Shown one piece after another: positions 1 to 11,545 of a DNA stretch of 64,000 nucleotides. The stretch's first letter is position 1. Each line of letters opens with the position of its first letter. The stretch is from assembly GCF_029784135.1 (NCBI RefSeq), contig NC_073745.1:76379569-76443568 (forward strand). Direction: 5' to 3'. Below the pieces are notes generated by a model that saw only the letters and a list, made by a program, of their open reading frames with translations, had not been told where the DNA came from and ran no database searches. The stretch comes from Toxorhynchites rutilus septentrionalis (lineage: Eukaryota > Arthropoda > Insecta > Diptera > Culicidae). A program made the translations under genes and the position numbers.

Positions 1-1
1 C

Positions 2-1123
2 ATGAATCCATTGGTGATTGATAACTTCGAAAATCTACTCCAGCTGACTCCTCAGTCAAGTTTTATGTCTTTATACCATGAGTACCTTACCCACGACGTG
101 CACCCTTCACCAGGCATCTCCAACCAAGTTTGCTTCCCATACTTTTGCAATTCCTCTGTCATTTCTTATCTGTCCATGCGACAAAAAATCCATGGAATAC
201 CAGATCACCTACGCTCCAATGTTATTCCGTCGATATTTTCGGCAGAATATGGGAAAGTTGGATCTGATAAAATGTTCTTTACTGACGGTTCATTCATAAA
301 CGGGTCTACTGGCTTCGGCATCTTCAATGAAAATTCCAGTGCCTCTTTCAAACTCAAAGATCCTTGTTGCGTGTATGTTGCTGACTTGGGTGCGATATAC
401 TACGCACTGGGGATCATTGAAACATTGCCCATCGACCACTATTTTATTTTTTCAGACAGTCTCAGCTCATTAGAGGCAATCCGCTCAATGAAGGTTGATA
501 AACGCTCATCTTATTTCCTAACTAGAGTAAGACATCTATTGAGTGTTTTGGTCGAAAAATTATTCAAGATTACCTTAGCATGGGTTCCCTCTCATTGCTC
601 GATTCCGGGGAATGAGAAAGCGGACTCGCTAGCTAAGGTGGGCGCTTCAGAAGGCACACTTTTTGAAAGGCAAATTGCCTATAATGAATTTTTTCACATT
701 CCTCATCAGGACACACTCGTTAGTTGGCAGCGCATGTGGAGTGAAGATGAGTTCGGTCGTTGGTTACACACGATTATTCCTAAGGTTTCGACGAAAGCTT
801 GGTTTAAGGGATTGAATGTAGGTCGTGATTTCATTCGCGTGATATCTCGGCTCATGTCCAATCACTACAACCTAAACGCGCATCTCTATCGCATTGGGCT
901 CGCAGCAAACAATCTTTGTGATTGTGGCGATGGCTACCACGACATCGAGCATGTTGTCTGGTCGTGTATCCGGTTCCATGCTGCTCGCTCTCAGCTCTCT
1001 AGAGCACTGAGAGCAAAAGGCAGACAATCGGATATCCCCGTCCGGGATATCTTAGGTAGCCGTGATCCTGATCTTCTGCTTCATCTATACCTGTTCCTCA
1101 GAAACGCCGATGTCAACGTTTAA
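2..1123 (+). CDS. Non-LTR retrotransposon polyprotein, C-terminal part (RNase H domain), 5' end outside window
   Basis: The frame is open from the window edge to TAA at 1121-1123 (373 residues visible). The ATG at position 2 is internal, since the related element at 29589-32620 has reverse transcriptase upstream of the same region. An RNase H domain spans about residues 90-215: TDGS (D95), SDS (D152), a WVPSH motif (H198) and the final Asp in GNEKADSLAK (D208). RNase H would remove RNA from the RNA/DNA hybrid during reverse transcription. The usual Glu of AELAAI is Asp here (VADLGAI, D128), a conservative change at a catalytic position. Near the C-terminus C306, C308, H317 and C322 form a C-x-C-x8-H-x4-C motif, a typical possible zinc-binding tail of LINEs. 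The RNase H suggests the I group (for example MosquI-like), but I cannot fix the clade. There are no stops or frameshifts in the visible part, so it looks younger than most TEs here. Confidence 0.9.
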   Translation: MNPLVIDNFENLLQLTPQSSFMSLYHEYLTHDVHPSPGISNQVCFPYFCNSSVISYLSMRQKIHGIPDHLRSNVIPSIFSAEYGKVGSDKMFFTDGSFINGSTGFGIFNENSSASFKLKDPCCVYVADLGAIYYALGIIETLPIDHYFIFSDSLSSLEAIRSMKVDKRSSYFLTRVRHLLSVLVEKLFKITLAWVPSHCSIPGNEKADSLAKVGASEGTLFERQIAYNEFFHIPHQDTLVSWQRMWSEDEFGRWLHTIIPKVSTKAWFKGLNVGRDFIRVISRLMSNHYNLNAHLYRIGLAANNLCDCGDGYHDIEHVVWSCIRFHAARSQLSRALRAKGRQSDIPVRDILGSRDPDLLLHLYLFLRNADVNV

Positions 1124-1634
1124 TGATGTTTCCTTCGTTGTGTCCCCGTTTCATATCCCTCCTATCCGATCGATAAACTTTTACTTAGTCGCGGCAATAC
1201 ATACACACACTCTTTACAGATACACGGGCCAAAGGTTGTGCAGTCCACTGATGATTCAACAAAAGCCAAAGGTTGTACCGCTCATGACAACTCTACACGA
1301 GCTGATGATTGCGCCGGCTAGTGACCATTCTATCCTGGATTCCTCGAGTCGAGAAAGACGCACCACGCTAGATATGGGGTACAGACTAGGGAGCGTTGCT
1401 GATTAATGGTCAGCTGCATCCCAATAGGAAGTAGCCCGTGTCGGGCACACGTATAGAGCATCGAAGACTGCAACATACCAATTATGAGAACACTTGTAAT
1501 ACTAACCTCGAGCCAACCGCGAGTAATCGGTTACATATTACTAACATAGTTGTAAGACAAAAATTGTCAAAATATTGGACTCCCGGCCCCGTCAGGCTAA
1601 CGCCACATGTGCCTTAATAAAAAATATATTTTGG
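1124..1634 (+). mobile_element. 3' UTR and terminus of the non-LTR retrotransposon
   Basis: This follows the stop codon of the RNase H frame. It ends in an AT-rich tail (TTAATAAAAAATATATTTTGG) instead of a long poly(A). About 445 bp of it recurs at 53519-53964 with high identity, ending at the same tail, which defines the 3' terminus. A short block at about 1508-1545 (CGCGAGTAATCGGTT) also occurs at 32478-32500 in the 3' UTR of the other LINE, so it may be a conserved 3' recognition element of this lineage (inference). Confidence 0.85.
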
Positions 1635-1645
1635 TAAAAAAAAAA

Positions 1646-1835
1646 GGAGTTTTCTGACTTCAAGGGGATGAATCAAAAATTAAATTATTCTTTTATTTTC
1701 AATAAACGAAAAGTATATGCATAAAAAACGAATAAAAAAAATTATGTTTGACTCGATTATATACATGATTCGATTATATACAGTGAAAAGAAACCGAAGA
1801 CTGTGTATAATCGAGTCCGCACTGTATATGAATGC
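1646..1835. repeat. Dispersed AT-rich repeat, copy 1
   Basis: A block beginning TGACTTCAAGGGGATGAATC and ending GTCCGCACTGTATAT matches a block at about 4855-5012 along most of its length. Both contain GACTCGATTATATACA followed by its near-inverse TATAATCG(A/C)GTCCG, so each can form a hairpin. It directly follows the LINE 3' end. Non-coding; family unknown. Confidence 0.6.
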
Positions 1836-2848
1836 TGGTTTACTTACTCTGGTATTTCTATAGTTCTCATTATTATCACCCGAGAGAGCAGTGCTACGAT
1901 GTAATAGGCGAAGTAGTTTCATTTTTTCATTTATCTATTACATCTGAATCTGTGGAGGCGGTTGTTGATTTTATATTGTTGTGTTTTTGTAGTGTTTTTA
2001 TTTTTATTTTTATTTTTTGTGAATTGCATATGTACCCGCTGGGTTCCTGACGTGAGTTTGGTTTTGGTTGTGTGCTAACCATATTTCGTTGATCATCGAG
2101 CGTGTTGTTTGTCGAGCTCGCGGATTCTATGCATTGACGGACACATGGCTGAAGCTGTAATCTCATGTGGGGCTCCCGTTGGGTGTATGTGTGATTCGAC
2201 GGGGGAGCTGAATGGAGATAATACGGAAATACAGTGTTACATTGGTATAACATCGATAGCCCCTTGTACCCTCATAGCAGCATGAAAAATGATAGTCCGA
2301 TTTATTTTGGAGGAGTTCTATCGGTTACCTTCTCAGGTTTCCCAAACAAAACTCTCCGCCGTCACGATTCAAGCTTGAAACAGAGTATGCTTGATAAATA
2401 ACGGAACATCGCGCCGGTCCGATTGGTTTTAGATAATTTTTCTTGGTTACCTTCTCAAGTTCCCCACAGTTAAGTAGGTACGATAAATATTATAATACAT
2501 AGCCGGTTCCATTAATTTTACAGGGTTTCCTTATCAGGATACCTTAATATAATCTCTGCAGCGTGTGGTGACACATGAAAATGTAATTTTCGTTCCGTCG
2601 AGCGCTTGACAGCCCGTGTTTACAAAATCACATCACATACCTCAGTGAATGATACCTGATTCATACCTCTTCCCACTAACAATCATCCCTCCCATGATAT
2701 TCGCTAGGGAACCACGCTGTAGAGGCTTCTTCTGGTCTTCTGGCCTTCGGGCGGCGAATATCATACTAACATTCCTTCCCTTCCCCTGGTAACTGTATGG
2801 ACGTGGCCGGCGTCGTTATTGACAATTTAAAGCTCGAATCGCCGAAAA
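1836..2848. other. Unassigned non-coding stretch
   Basis: No convincing coding region on either strand. The motif GGTTACCTTCTCA(A/G)GTT(C/T)CC occurs at about 2325 and 2450, with a weaker relative near 2525, suggesting a decayed short repeat of about 100-130 bp. Short open frames here have no recognisable motif. Confidence 0.4.
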
Positions 2849-3042
2849 TTGCACAACGAGAATGATTTGCTAGTCCCAAGCGTCATTCTGTGTGTTCTTT
2901 GTGCAATTTGGTTGGTTCAGGTCAATCATGGAAAGCAACTACGAATTGTACAGTCTATCCAAGCTCAAGCTCCAAGTTCAAGCTCAAGATCCCAAGGAAA
3001 GATTACTTTAGAACTTAAAAAAAATATATAACCCAGAAACGG

Positions 3043-3469
3043 TTGGTCCAATTCACTTGGTGCCTTCCGCAAGAAGTACCAATGTACCTTGCCTCGAGCC
3101 AAAGAAGCTCAATGTACCTTTTCGTGAATGAAAAAGTGGAACACCGAATACTGTTGAACATCATGCAGCGTGCAGATGGATCTAACTGCCTTCACTGTAA
3201 TGCGGCAGTGGAGACTATTGCCCACAAGTATAGTGAGTGCCCGCGTGTGGCAGCAGCGTGGACCTTCATTCAACGAAAGTTATCTACCGCACTTGGCGGT
3301 TGGCAGAGCATCATTCGATGAAGTGATGCGTCCAACACTAAAAAATATTGAACACAATAGACGGAAAATGTTCCTAAAAACAACAATAAATTATGTTAAT
3401 TTCGTGAATAAGGCTGACAATAACGTTGATGTGAATGCGTTAAACTTCTATTTAATCATAAATGAATAA
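3043..3469 (+). pseudogene. Non-LTR retrotransposon C-terminal fragment, frameshifted
   Basis: The frame 3043-3321 contains EHRILLNIMQRADGSNCLHC followed by NAAVETIAHKYSEC, a C-x2-C-x7-H-x4-C motif like those ending many LINE reverse transcriptase proteins. The continuation (IEHNRRKMFLKTTINYVNFV) is in another frame, 3170-3469, so at least one frameshift lies near 3300. The reverse transcriptase and endonuclease domains are absent: this is a 5'-truncated, dead copy. It is not the same family as the RNase H-type LINE at the window start, since no RNase H is visible and the zinc motif differs. Possibly Jockey-like, but the fragment is too short to assign. Confidence 0.65.
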
Positions 3470-3596
3470 GGTTTTATTTTTAAAAAAGCTGAAATAATTA
3501 TTGTATGAAAAAAAAACATGAAATAAACAAAACTATGACTATCAAAAAAAAACGTATGCACTGTTAAAAAATGTTTTTTAAAATTTTATTTCGAAC

Positions 3597-4455
3597 TAGC
3601 TGACCCGGCAAACTTCGTCCCGCCCAAAATTTGTTTTTGTTATCAATACCTTCAAACATTCACGTTTTCTTACTAAGCACAAGTGCATGAGTCCAATCGC
3701 GAAACTGTTCATTGATTGATCTTCTAATCGACCCCGTTGAATTTACCTTTTACTAAAAAAATTCCTAGTACTTCTATCAAAACTTATCATTATAATATTA
3801 GATTATTTTCAGACACAATTCTCGTTCAAGAGTTTTCAACCACTTGCAAATAACATGTTTCTCCGTTACATGTTTGATACAGAAAATATGATAGAATGAA
3901 GACAAACCTTCTTCTTCCCTTAGAGAGGGGGGGAGGAGTGTCTATTCACCATAGAAACGTTTCGTGCCCCCTAAAATCTTCACATGCCGAATTTTGCTCC
4001 ATTTGCCGCAGACCAACTCCCCCCCACCCCCACCTAAAAGAGGGTGGTGTAACTAACCACCATAGAATCATTTATTGCATCCTCAAACCTCCACATGCCA
4101 AATTTGGTTTTAGTTGCTTTATTAATTCTAGAGTAATGCAGAAATTTGTGTTTCATTTGTATTGCAGACCTCCCTTAGAGATGCAGGAGGATTGTCTACC
4201 CACCGTAAAAACATTTATTGCACCCTAAAACCTGCATATGCCAAATTTGGTTTCTTTTTTCTTGATTAATTCTCGAATAATGCAGAAATTTGTGTTTCAT
4301 TTGTATGGCAGCCCCCCACCCCCTAAGAGAGGGGGGGAGTATCTAACCACCATAGAATCATTTATTGCACCATAAAACCTCCAGATGCCTAATTTGGTTG
4401 CATTTGCTTGATTAATTCTCGAGAAATGTAGAAATTTGTGTTTCACTTGTATGGC
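3597..4455 (+). mobile_element. Repeat element with CTAGCTGACCCGGC head and 145-bp tandem array
   Basis: It starts with CTAGCTGACCCGGCAAACTT, closely like the left end of the element at 21574 (CTAGCTGACCAGGCGAACGTT), so the two probably share a terminal module. From about 3915 it turns into tandem units of about 145 bp. Non-coding. No 3' end or target duplication could be set. Confidence 0.55.
3915..4455. repeat. Tandem repeat, about 145-bp unit, about 4 copies
   Basis: Each unit carries CACCATAGAATCATTTATTG, then a CCTCCACATGCCAAATTTGG block, GCAGAAATTTGTGTTTCA, and a C-rich/G-rich stretch (runs of 5-7 C or G). Equivalent positions fall at about 3947, 4058, 4201 and 4347, giving spacings of 111, 143 and 146. 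The first unit is shortened. Confidence 0.8.
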
Positions 4456-4852
4456 GGTGGGAATAAAAATACCCCCGACTTGCATATCTTTGCAGAGCGG
4501 ATTTCCACAGGTACATCGATTTTGATATGTGATATTTGATTATTTTAATTTTTTTTTAGCTCTGCTATTTAAGTTCGCAACAATTAATGTTTATTATGTA
4601 TTTTTCGGACAAAATTAAGAATAACACCATAAAACCAATAACTTTTAAGTTTTTCACTTCTAAAAAGTTACTTAAAACCACTAATTTGAATGTTTCAAAT
4701 GGAAGCAAAAGAGTAACGTAATTCTTAAATTATAGCCTGGTTGAGGCAAACATTGGAGCCTGAAAAAAAGGTCAATAACTTTGATTTGTTTTTACCTCTC
4801 TATATCTATCTCTATCAACTCTCGAAAGAATTCAGTTTTTTTGTGTTGGAAA
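4456..4852. other. Unassigned AT-rich stretch with a short dispersed motif
   Basis: At about 4460-4530 there is TACCCCCGACTTGCAT followed by GAGCGGATTTCC. The same string recurs with small changes at about 60180-60235 and 60495-60560, so this is an edge of a dispersed repeat. Nothing coding was seen. Confidence 0.45.
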
Positions 4853-5012
4853 GGTGTTTCGTGACTTTAAGGGGATAAATCAAAAATTAAATTTTTCTTT
4901 TATATTCAAAAACTGAGAAATATATGCCCAAAAAAAATTTTTTTGACTCGATTATATACAATGAAAAAAAAAACTAAGACTGTATAATCGCGTCCGCCCT
5001 GTATATATATTT
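4853..5012. repeat. Dispersed AT-rich repeat, copy 2
   Basis: Matches 1646-1835: TGACTTTAAGGGGATAAATC at the start, GACTCGATTATATACAATG, then TATAATCGCGTCCGCCC. Internal deletions relative to copy 1. Confidence 0.6.
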
Positions 5013-5164
5013 TTGAATCGCGCAACACTGTTAAAACTCTGCAAAAAATCACACATATATGTATAAATGGTGTTGGAATACATATAAATATGAATTGGAG
5101 TAGTACTAAATCTCTAAATCCCCTCAATAAAATACCCAATATTTCATTTATTTTAAGTACTTGA

Positions 5165-5422
5165 ATTTTGGCTGAAAATTTCTCGATACACCATAGTATG
5201 ACGCACCTTCAGTATTTTTTTCAAATTTTCATCTCGAAGCTATTAAGAATGATGTGTACCAAAATTGAAAAGTACGTTTTTCACCATAAAATCAATGTGA
5301 ACCCCAAAGGGGTTAAAAAAAATAGTCAAAAATTTCGTATTTGGTACCCTATACAATATTTTCCATAGAGCTGGTGATTTGATTTGGGGCATTTTTTACT
5401 CCCTTACCCAGCCAGGCCCTTT
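5165..5422 (+). repeat. Interspersed repeat R258, copy 1 of 3
   Basis: About 258 bp, matching 43015-43262 and 44355-44600. Shared landmarks: TCGATACACC near the start, TTTTTCACCATA in the middle, ATACAATATTTTCCATA(C/G)AGCTGG and the C-rich CTTACCCAGCCAGGCCCTT end. Non-coding. Family not recognised. Confidence 0.75.
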
Positions 5423-5557
5423 TATTTTAAAATCACTGTATCTCGAGTAGAAATCAGCAAAATTTTGAAAAATCAGTTGTCCGCTGCAATATATTAAAAT
5501 AATAAAAAAAAATCAAAAATACCTTTGTTTCGGCCAAGTAAAACAACACGCCGAATA

Positions 5558-6836
5558 AAGCGTTGGGGAAAAATAAATGTCGTATATTGTCAATATATGG
5601 CAACACTTAAACATATCTTGTGTTGTACTTATCGCGTCGGGTCAAACTATACGGCTATTTAAAGATCTGTGCTACAAGTGTCGTTTTGACAGTGTTGTGT
5701 TGTCCTTTTCAGTCTCAAGTTATAGCGCCTCAAAGATGGAGTCCACCAAGCAAGAAATTCGCTATATTTTTCGTGTTTACTACCTGTGAGGTAAAACTGC
5801 AACGAAGGTGGCCGAAAAAGTCGAGTAGTTTATGGACTCGATACTGTAACGATTTGCACAGCACAGTGTTGGTTTGATCGATTTCGTTCTGGTGTAGTGG
5901 CTGTCGAAGATACACCCCGTACTGGTAGGTCAATCGTCGTGGAAACCGATAAAATCGTTGAAATCATCCAAGTAGACCGGCATGTGAGCACTCTCTCGAT
6001 TGGCCAGGAACTGGGTATAGACCATAAAACCGTTGGAACCATTTGCAGAAGATTGGATTCAAAAAAAAGCTGGATGTATGGGTGCCACACGAGTTGACGC
6101 AAAAAAAAACTTTTAGACCGAATCAACGCCTGCGATGCACTGCTGAAACGGAACGAACTCGACCCATTTTTGAAGAAGATGGTGACTGGTGATGAAAAGT
6201 GGATCACGTAGGACAACCTAAAGCGAAAAAAGTCGTGGTCGAAGCGCGGTGAGCCGGCCCAAACCATCGCCAAGCCCGGATTGACGGCCATGAAGGTTTT
6301 GCTGTGTGTTTGGTGGGATTGGAAGGGAATCATCCACTATGAGCTGCTCAACTATGGCCAGACCCTCAACTCGGTTCTCTACTGTGAGCAGCTTGACCGT
6401 TTGAAGCAGGCGATTGACCAGAAGCGGCCAGAAATGATCAATAGGAATGGTGTTGTTTTCCACCAGGACAACGCTCGGCCTCACTCATCTTTGATGACCC
6501 GCCAGAAGCTACGGGAGCTCGGATGGGATGTCCTATTACACCCACCGTATAGTCCAGACCTGGCTCCAATTGATTATCATCTCTTCCGGTCCATGCAAAA
6601 CGCTTTTGGTGATACTAAGTTGGCCTCAAAAGAGGCTTGCGAAAACTGGCTGTCTGAGTTTTTTGCAAATAAGGAGGGGGGTTTTATAAGGGGGGGATAA
6701 TGAAGTTGCCTTCTAAATGGCAACAAGTTTGCGAACAAAACGGCGCATATTTGACTTAAATTGGATAATTTTAAGTATATTAAATGAAGCGTCGAATTTC
6801 GATCAGAAATACGACATTTCTTTTTCCCCAACCCAA
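5558..6836 (+). mobile_element. mariner (DD34D) transposon, complete ends, dead transposase
   Basis: TA occurs immediately outside both ends (5556-5557 and 6837-6838). Inside each TA there are four variable bases, then GTTGGGGAAAAA(T/G)AAATGTC in inverted orientation, giving terminal inverted repeats of about 28 bp. The 1279-bp length is normal for mariner. The transposase gene inside is interrupted. A deleted relative with the same ends lies at 61150-61975. Confidence 0.93.
5736..6759 (+). pseudogene. mariner transposase pseudogene
   Basis: The start is the ATG at 5736 (MESTKQEIRYIF), the usual position just inside the left inverted repeat. The sequence is then broken by in-frame stops, the first after RVYYL at about 5787-5789, and by later disruptions. 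Catalytic landmarks survive: VTGDEKWIT (first Asp, near 6190), HQDNARPHSS (second Asp) and SPDLAPIDYHLF (third Asp). The last two are separated by 34 residues, the DD34D signature of true mariner. The C-terminal half reads open from 6281 to about 6690, then shifts near a G-run at 6676-6698; the ancestral stop is probably TAA at 6757-6759. Such a transposase would bind the inverted repeats and cut and paste the element, but this copy cannot encode it. Confidence 0.92.
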
Positions 6837-6838
6837 TA

Positions 6839-9800
6839 TTATTTCATAATGATTTATTCATATAAAAAAACACTAACTCGCGCAAAAGTAATCACAAACA
6901 CGGACCAACCGATTCTAAGTTATATTTTTTCTTGAAAATTTTCAAGCAATTTTCACTTAGGGCCTTCTCAAAAATAAGGCTAGAGTCAAAATGGAAAACC
7001 GATGAGAAAAATTGTCCTTTTTGGTCATAAAGAATCAATTGGAATCGCTCATATGATTTATTTATTGAACTGTGCTCCTTCCTGTTACCACTTGTATCAA
7101 TCGATAGGACACGCACTCGCTGAACAGCACTTCAAATTCTTACGGAAATGTACGAAATGGATCGATGATTGGTTTCGCTCATAAACCCAATTTTTTTTTG
7201 CGATGTGTTCATAAATTGACTTAGAGATGCGGAAAGGTGTAGCTTCCAACTACCATTATTACCAAACATAATATTTCAAACCATTCAAGAACATAAAATG
7301 TTTATTTCTAATGAACAAAGGTTTTGTAAAAATCGATATTATATCGCACCCTATACAAATCATTCGATTCAACTTAGAAAGATAAAAAAAAATGGTGGCT
7401 CTTTAGTTTTTCACCATAGTGTATGTGCAAAAACTAACTCTCCAGCAAATAATACTCCCGATCTCAGCTGCAAGCAATAAATCCACCCCCTCATAAATGA
7501 ACGCAATTTTGCCCGGAATATTCAATGCAGCAGTGTTTTGCCGCAACGCTGATTGTCCGTTATTGCTGGCTGCGAGTGCGAATGCAATGAGTCTCTTGTC
7601 TCGTCTGGTGGTGCAGGTGCAGCTCAATGGTGTGCAAACGAATTTTCCATACAGTTTAATTAAAAATACTTGTCCAAGCTGCTCAGCACCAAAAGAGAAA
7701 GAGAGAGAAGGAGTGAGATGTTATTTCCGGAATATCGTTGATTGATGCGTAATATACAACGGTGGTGATATGGCACAACGAGCGGGGTTCCCCCGCATAC
7801 ATGGGTGAATGTTATTGTTTTATGCACAACATGCGGATAAATTGACTTATTAATTTATAATATTTTTATTACGATTGCTTTTATGCAATTATTGCCGTTT
7901 TCCACATCCGAATACAAAATTACTGTGTTTCCGTTCGATGCAATGGAATAGTCCTTGAAACTTTTCCGTGATTTTTTTTTCTTTTATAAAGTGTAAACGA
8001 TCGATTTCATGCAGAAGCGTGGTAATTTATGAATGATATTGTTCATCATGCGTCTCCATAATTTTATTCTAAATCGAAGATCACTGAAATATGGCATCAC
8101 AGATTGTGTTTTCTACGTGCTATAAGTATTTTAATTGTACTACACTGTGCTTCACTGTTTACATTCGGTGCCCCCCTCATGAAAAATTCATCAAGCAATC
8201 GCAACTCAAAAGTATCGCCCGGGGTGCGCTCGAAACTTTATTGATAGCAACGACGACGAAAGCATTAAAAAGCATACACAAACGCTGTTAATGTTTCTTT
8301 TAATGTGCTAATATTGCCAAAAAGTTTCCCTATTGGAGCCGGATGCCAACGTGCAACCGGTTTCTGTGGAGGTGCAACCCAAATGGACCGAAGAGCAACG
8401 CAAAGTTTTTATCGCATTTGTTGGCTCGTGTTGTTGGCGTATATCGCAACCTTGGAGTACCCACACAAATGAATCGAATTGTTTTACCTTAACTCAACTC
8501 TCCCATCCATGCAGTACAAGTAGACAAATTTGATTGAATGTTGATGAATGAAAAAAGACCCATTGATTCTACGGACGGTACCGAATCTCCGCAGTCATTG
8601 CTACACGTTCAACGAATTATGATTTTTCCCTGCCAAAGGCCATTTTCTTCTAGCAATTCCCATTCCGTCTCGCTTCCGCGAGAAATATCAATATTCTTTT
8701 AATGTTTCGGAAATTTTGCACCACAAAAAAAATCATTCATCATGCGACGGGTACAAATGTACACTGGGCAGGAAAAGCAAACGAAGGGAAAAAAAGATCA
8801 ATCATTCACGCAAGCGATTCCAACGATGAAGCGAACCAAAAATCTTCGCTTCAAACTCTGCTTCTTTACCGCTGTGTCCTGACGGATTCTTCTTGTTTCG
8901 TCCTTTTTTCCGACCATGAAGCACGTTTAGCAAGTGGACGCGCAAGTGAAGCAACAGGTTCCACCGCTCGATGAACTGTGATAAATGGAGAAAAATGGAT
9001 CCGTATGGATGCGATACAATAATACGAAGAGTTGAATCAGGATGGCGAAATAAAGGAGAGTGTTCGGTTACAGCTTGAATAACTTTTTTTTTGCCTCGTG
9101 TGGACAACGGTTGGGTACGTGATGTTATTAAAAGCTACCATTGAATCGAAACTAATCGAATTCGATGGTATAATATGCGGGGGTTATAGAGAAGAATTCA
9201 GATATGATTCGAGTGCTCGAGTGTCATTCTCGTCTCAACGGTGAGTGTCCTATGTTTGAAGTACTTACTGTTCTCATAAAAGTTTTGACGCTAAAAGCAC
9301 GAAGAACTGTCCGCACAGCCCAGATCCATAGATCTATGTCAGACAAATCTCGTTATAATTTTATATTGCCCCACATCTGAGAACCTGAAAAATGTTCATG
9401 CTATTAAACTTCCCCAAAACTTTTCAAACATAGTCACATTCACCTATCCTATACACGTATTACATTGTTTCCATTCATATGCGTGTCCATTGTGTGTGTG
9501 TGTGCGTTTTGTGGTTGTTACAAGACAGAACCCGTCACGAACATACCACTGAAGGGGAAAGATATTTAAGAACAAAAGCTTTTCATACCACTCAGCTGTC
9601 ACCGACAATGTGTGCCTGTCAGGTTAGCTCTGAGAGGGAGCTGTAGTTTTGAGCGGATGCGAATTACTACTTTTCTACCGCTCTTTCTTTTGCTGCCGCA
9701 CACTGCAATTGAATTCATTTTACACTAATTGTCCTAAAATATATCTGAAAGATTTGCAAAAAATGAAACACACTTCGAAATTTTCAAGGCTGCCTTTCGA

Positions 9801-10379
9801 TTTGTGATGGGATCGTTATTTATAGAATTATTCATTATCAAAGGCGAAAGAGTAATATTGTATTCAAACAAAAATATATCTATATTGAAAGGTCTTATAG
9901 GAACGATTTAGGAATCAAATAAATGTTGTTTCATGAGAGTAATTGTATTTGCTATTGATTTAGTTAGCAAAAAATATTGTTGACAACAAAAAACGTTAAA
10001 AATCAGAAAGAAACCGATATATAATACCGATAACCGATATACCGATATAATAACCGATAGTATTTCTTCCCGATAGTTTTGTCCACTACATTCTCACACA
10101 ACACGATAAAAATGTATTCATAGAATATCCAATTCTTCAAAAATTGAAGCTTTAAAATGACGTACATCCCGTCCTCACGCGTTGATTTTTCAGGAAGTTA
10201 CAGCAGTACAGAAACTACCTAGATATGTTAACATCGCGCTCTGTTGCTCTACTTTTGTCGAGTGTATTGATTCGATTTTGTCTTCAAATGACTTTTGTAT
10301 GCGATTTATTGAGATCTTGTTGAATATGGCGATCGTTATGCTATCATCAATAATTTTAAAAAAAAATCGAGGGGCTGTA
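6839..10379. other. Long stretch without recognisable gene
   Basis: About 3.5 kb of moderately AT-rich DNA. Open frames of 60-100 codons are scattered on both strands (for example 8333-8533, 8702-8974), with no domain or motif I recognise. Local features are a (TG)n run at about 9491-9505 and the ACCGATA cluster at 10012-10060. It could be host intergenic or intronic DNA. Confidence 0.4.
10012..10062. repeat. Clustered ACCGATA short tandem repeat
   Basis: ACCGATA occurs five times within about 50 bp (AACCGATATATAATACCGAT, then AACCGATATACCGATATAAT, then AACCGATAG). The spacing is irregular. No gene is attached to it. Confidence 0.7.
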
Positions 10380-10425
10380 TCCGAAACACGAACGCTTAGG
10401 ACGTAGGACTACGCAATCTTTTTTT
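10380..10425 (+). repeat. Terminal module of a dispersed repeat (GACGTAGGACTACG)
   Basis: GGGCTGTATCCGAAACACGA, then GGACGTAGGACTACGCAATC. The same module starts repeats at about 16233-16285 and, in related form, at 11524-11545 (inverse), 12460-12486 (inverse) and 58760-58785. Its core is the palindrome GACGTAG-GA-CTACGTC. Confidence 0.55.
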
Positions 10426-10439
10426 CGAAATTTGTTGTT

Positions 10440-11370
10440 TTATCATTTCGGGTATTATTTGTGAATACGTGAAAATTCCATAAATAACACTCTAGTAAAA
10501 AGTTCCGGGGACCCTGAAAAGGTTTAATGGCTCGCGTGGTTTGGTAGACTCATTTCGAGAAGCAACGATTCTTTCTTGCCTTTGCGAGAACAATACACTA
10601 ATTGTTCAAATGTCGCAATTTGTTTTTTTTTATATCAATGCACGCATTGCACGAGAGACAATCTCCCGTGCATCGTCATTCATCAAGCATCAAACACGCG
10701 TCTAGCAGTTGCAGCAATAAAAATGAATCATCGCGAGAATGACCGTTTATGAAAAATCGTTTCTCGACTCTCGGTCAAAACCGTCAACAAAGCTGGGAGC
10801 TTGTTGCATCAGAACAGAGCCGATGCGCACGAGAGGAAATGCGAATGGCAGCTAAAAGTAACAAAGGTGTGCTAATCGCATGTACAGGAAATGAACAAGT
10901 ACTAAGTGTCGCGCAACGAAAACAAGCAAAACACACAAAACTTAACACTGATGGCTAGACCTATAATCATTTTCATTCTTCTCTTTTTTCGCCTGCTTTT
11001 CCATGGCTCGGATCGTTTTGTTGATTATAATGCCTGATGCACTTCAAGTGAAATATTCACAGCTCGAGGGGAAACATAAAACACAAAACGAGCAGAGTAA
11101 GCGACCTTTGTTGTTTCGGACACAGACATATTCTGAGAATTTTCCTCAGAGAAGATGCATTACTTATACGCTAGCGACAGCTTACTATGCAAGGGTGGAG
11201 TTTACTTCGCAAATATACTCTTTTCGTTATCCCCCTTCGTTGTTTCTGTTCTAGCATCTGCCGTTATTGACAGCTCTGTTCGGGAAAGGACACAAATGGA
11301 CAAAACAAACGCATGGGGAAATGGGAATGCTTCCAATTTTCATCAATGTGAACCATATACAGACTATGGT
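10440..11370. other. Unassigned stretch
   Basis: No gene or clear repeat seen. Short open frames (10749-10958, 11003-11254, 11155-11403) have no recognisable features. Confidence 0.35.
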
Positions 11371-11374
11371 ATTG

Positions 11375-11545
11375 TGATGTACAGCATATCAAACAAATCT
11401 TAGAAAATTTCCGATTCGATTCGTATGCAAATCGTTAAAATCCGTTCGCGGCAAAAATAGTTATTAACGTTAACTTTATGTCATAAAAACGTGACCTGTT
11501 TTCTGATTTGCAACCCTTAATGTAAGACGTAGTCCTACGTCAAAA
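11375..11545 (-). repeat. Dispersed repeat with GACGTAG terminus, variant A
   Basis: Matches about 60868-61015: CATATCAAACAAATCTTAGA, then AAAACGTGACCTGTTTTCTG. It ends at 11524 in AGACGTAGTCCTACGTCA, the inverse of the shared terminal module, so the element runs on the minus strand. Non-coding. Confidence 0.65.

Noticed and set aside
8333..8533. Possible host exon (EPDANVQPVSVEVQPKWTEE)
   Set aside because: Short, with no convincing splice sites or homology that I recognise; left as unassigned.
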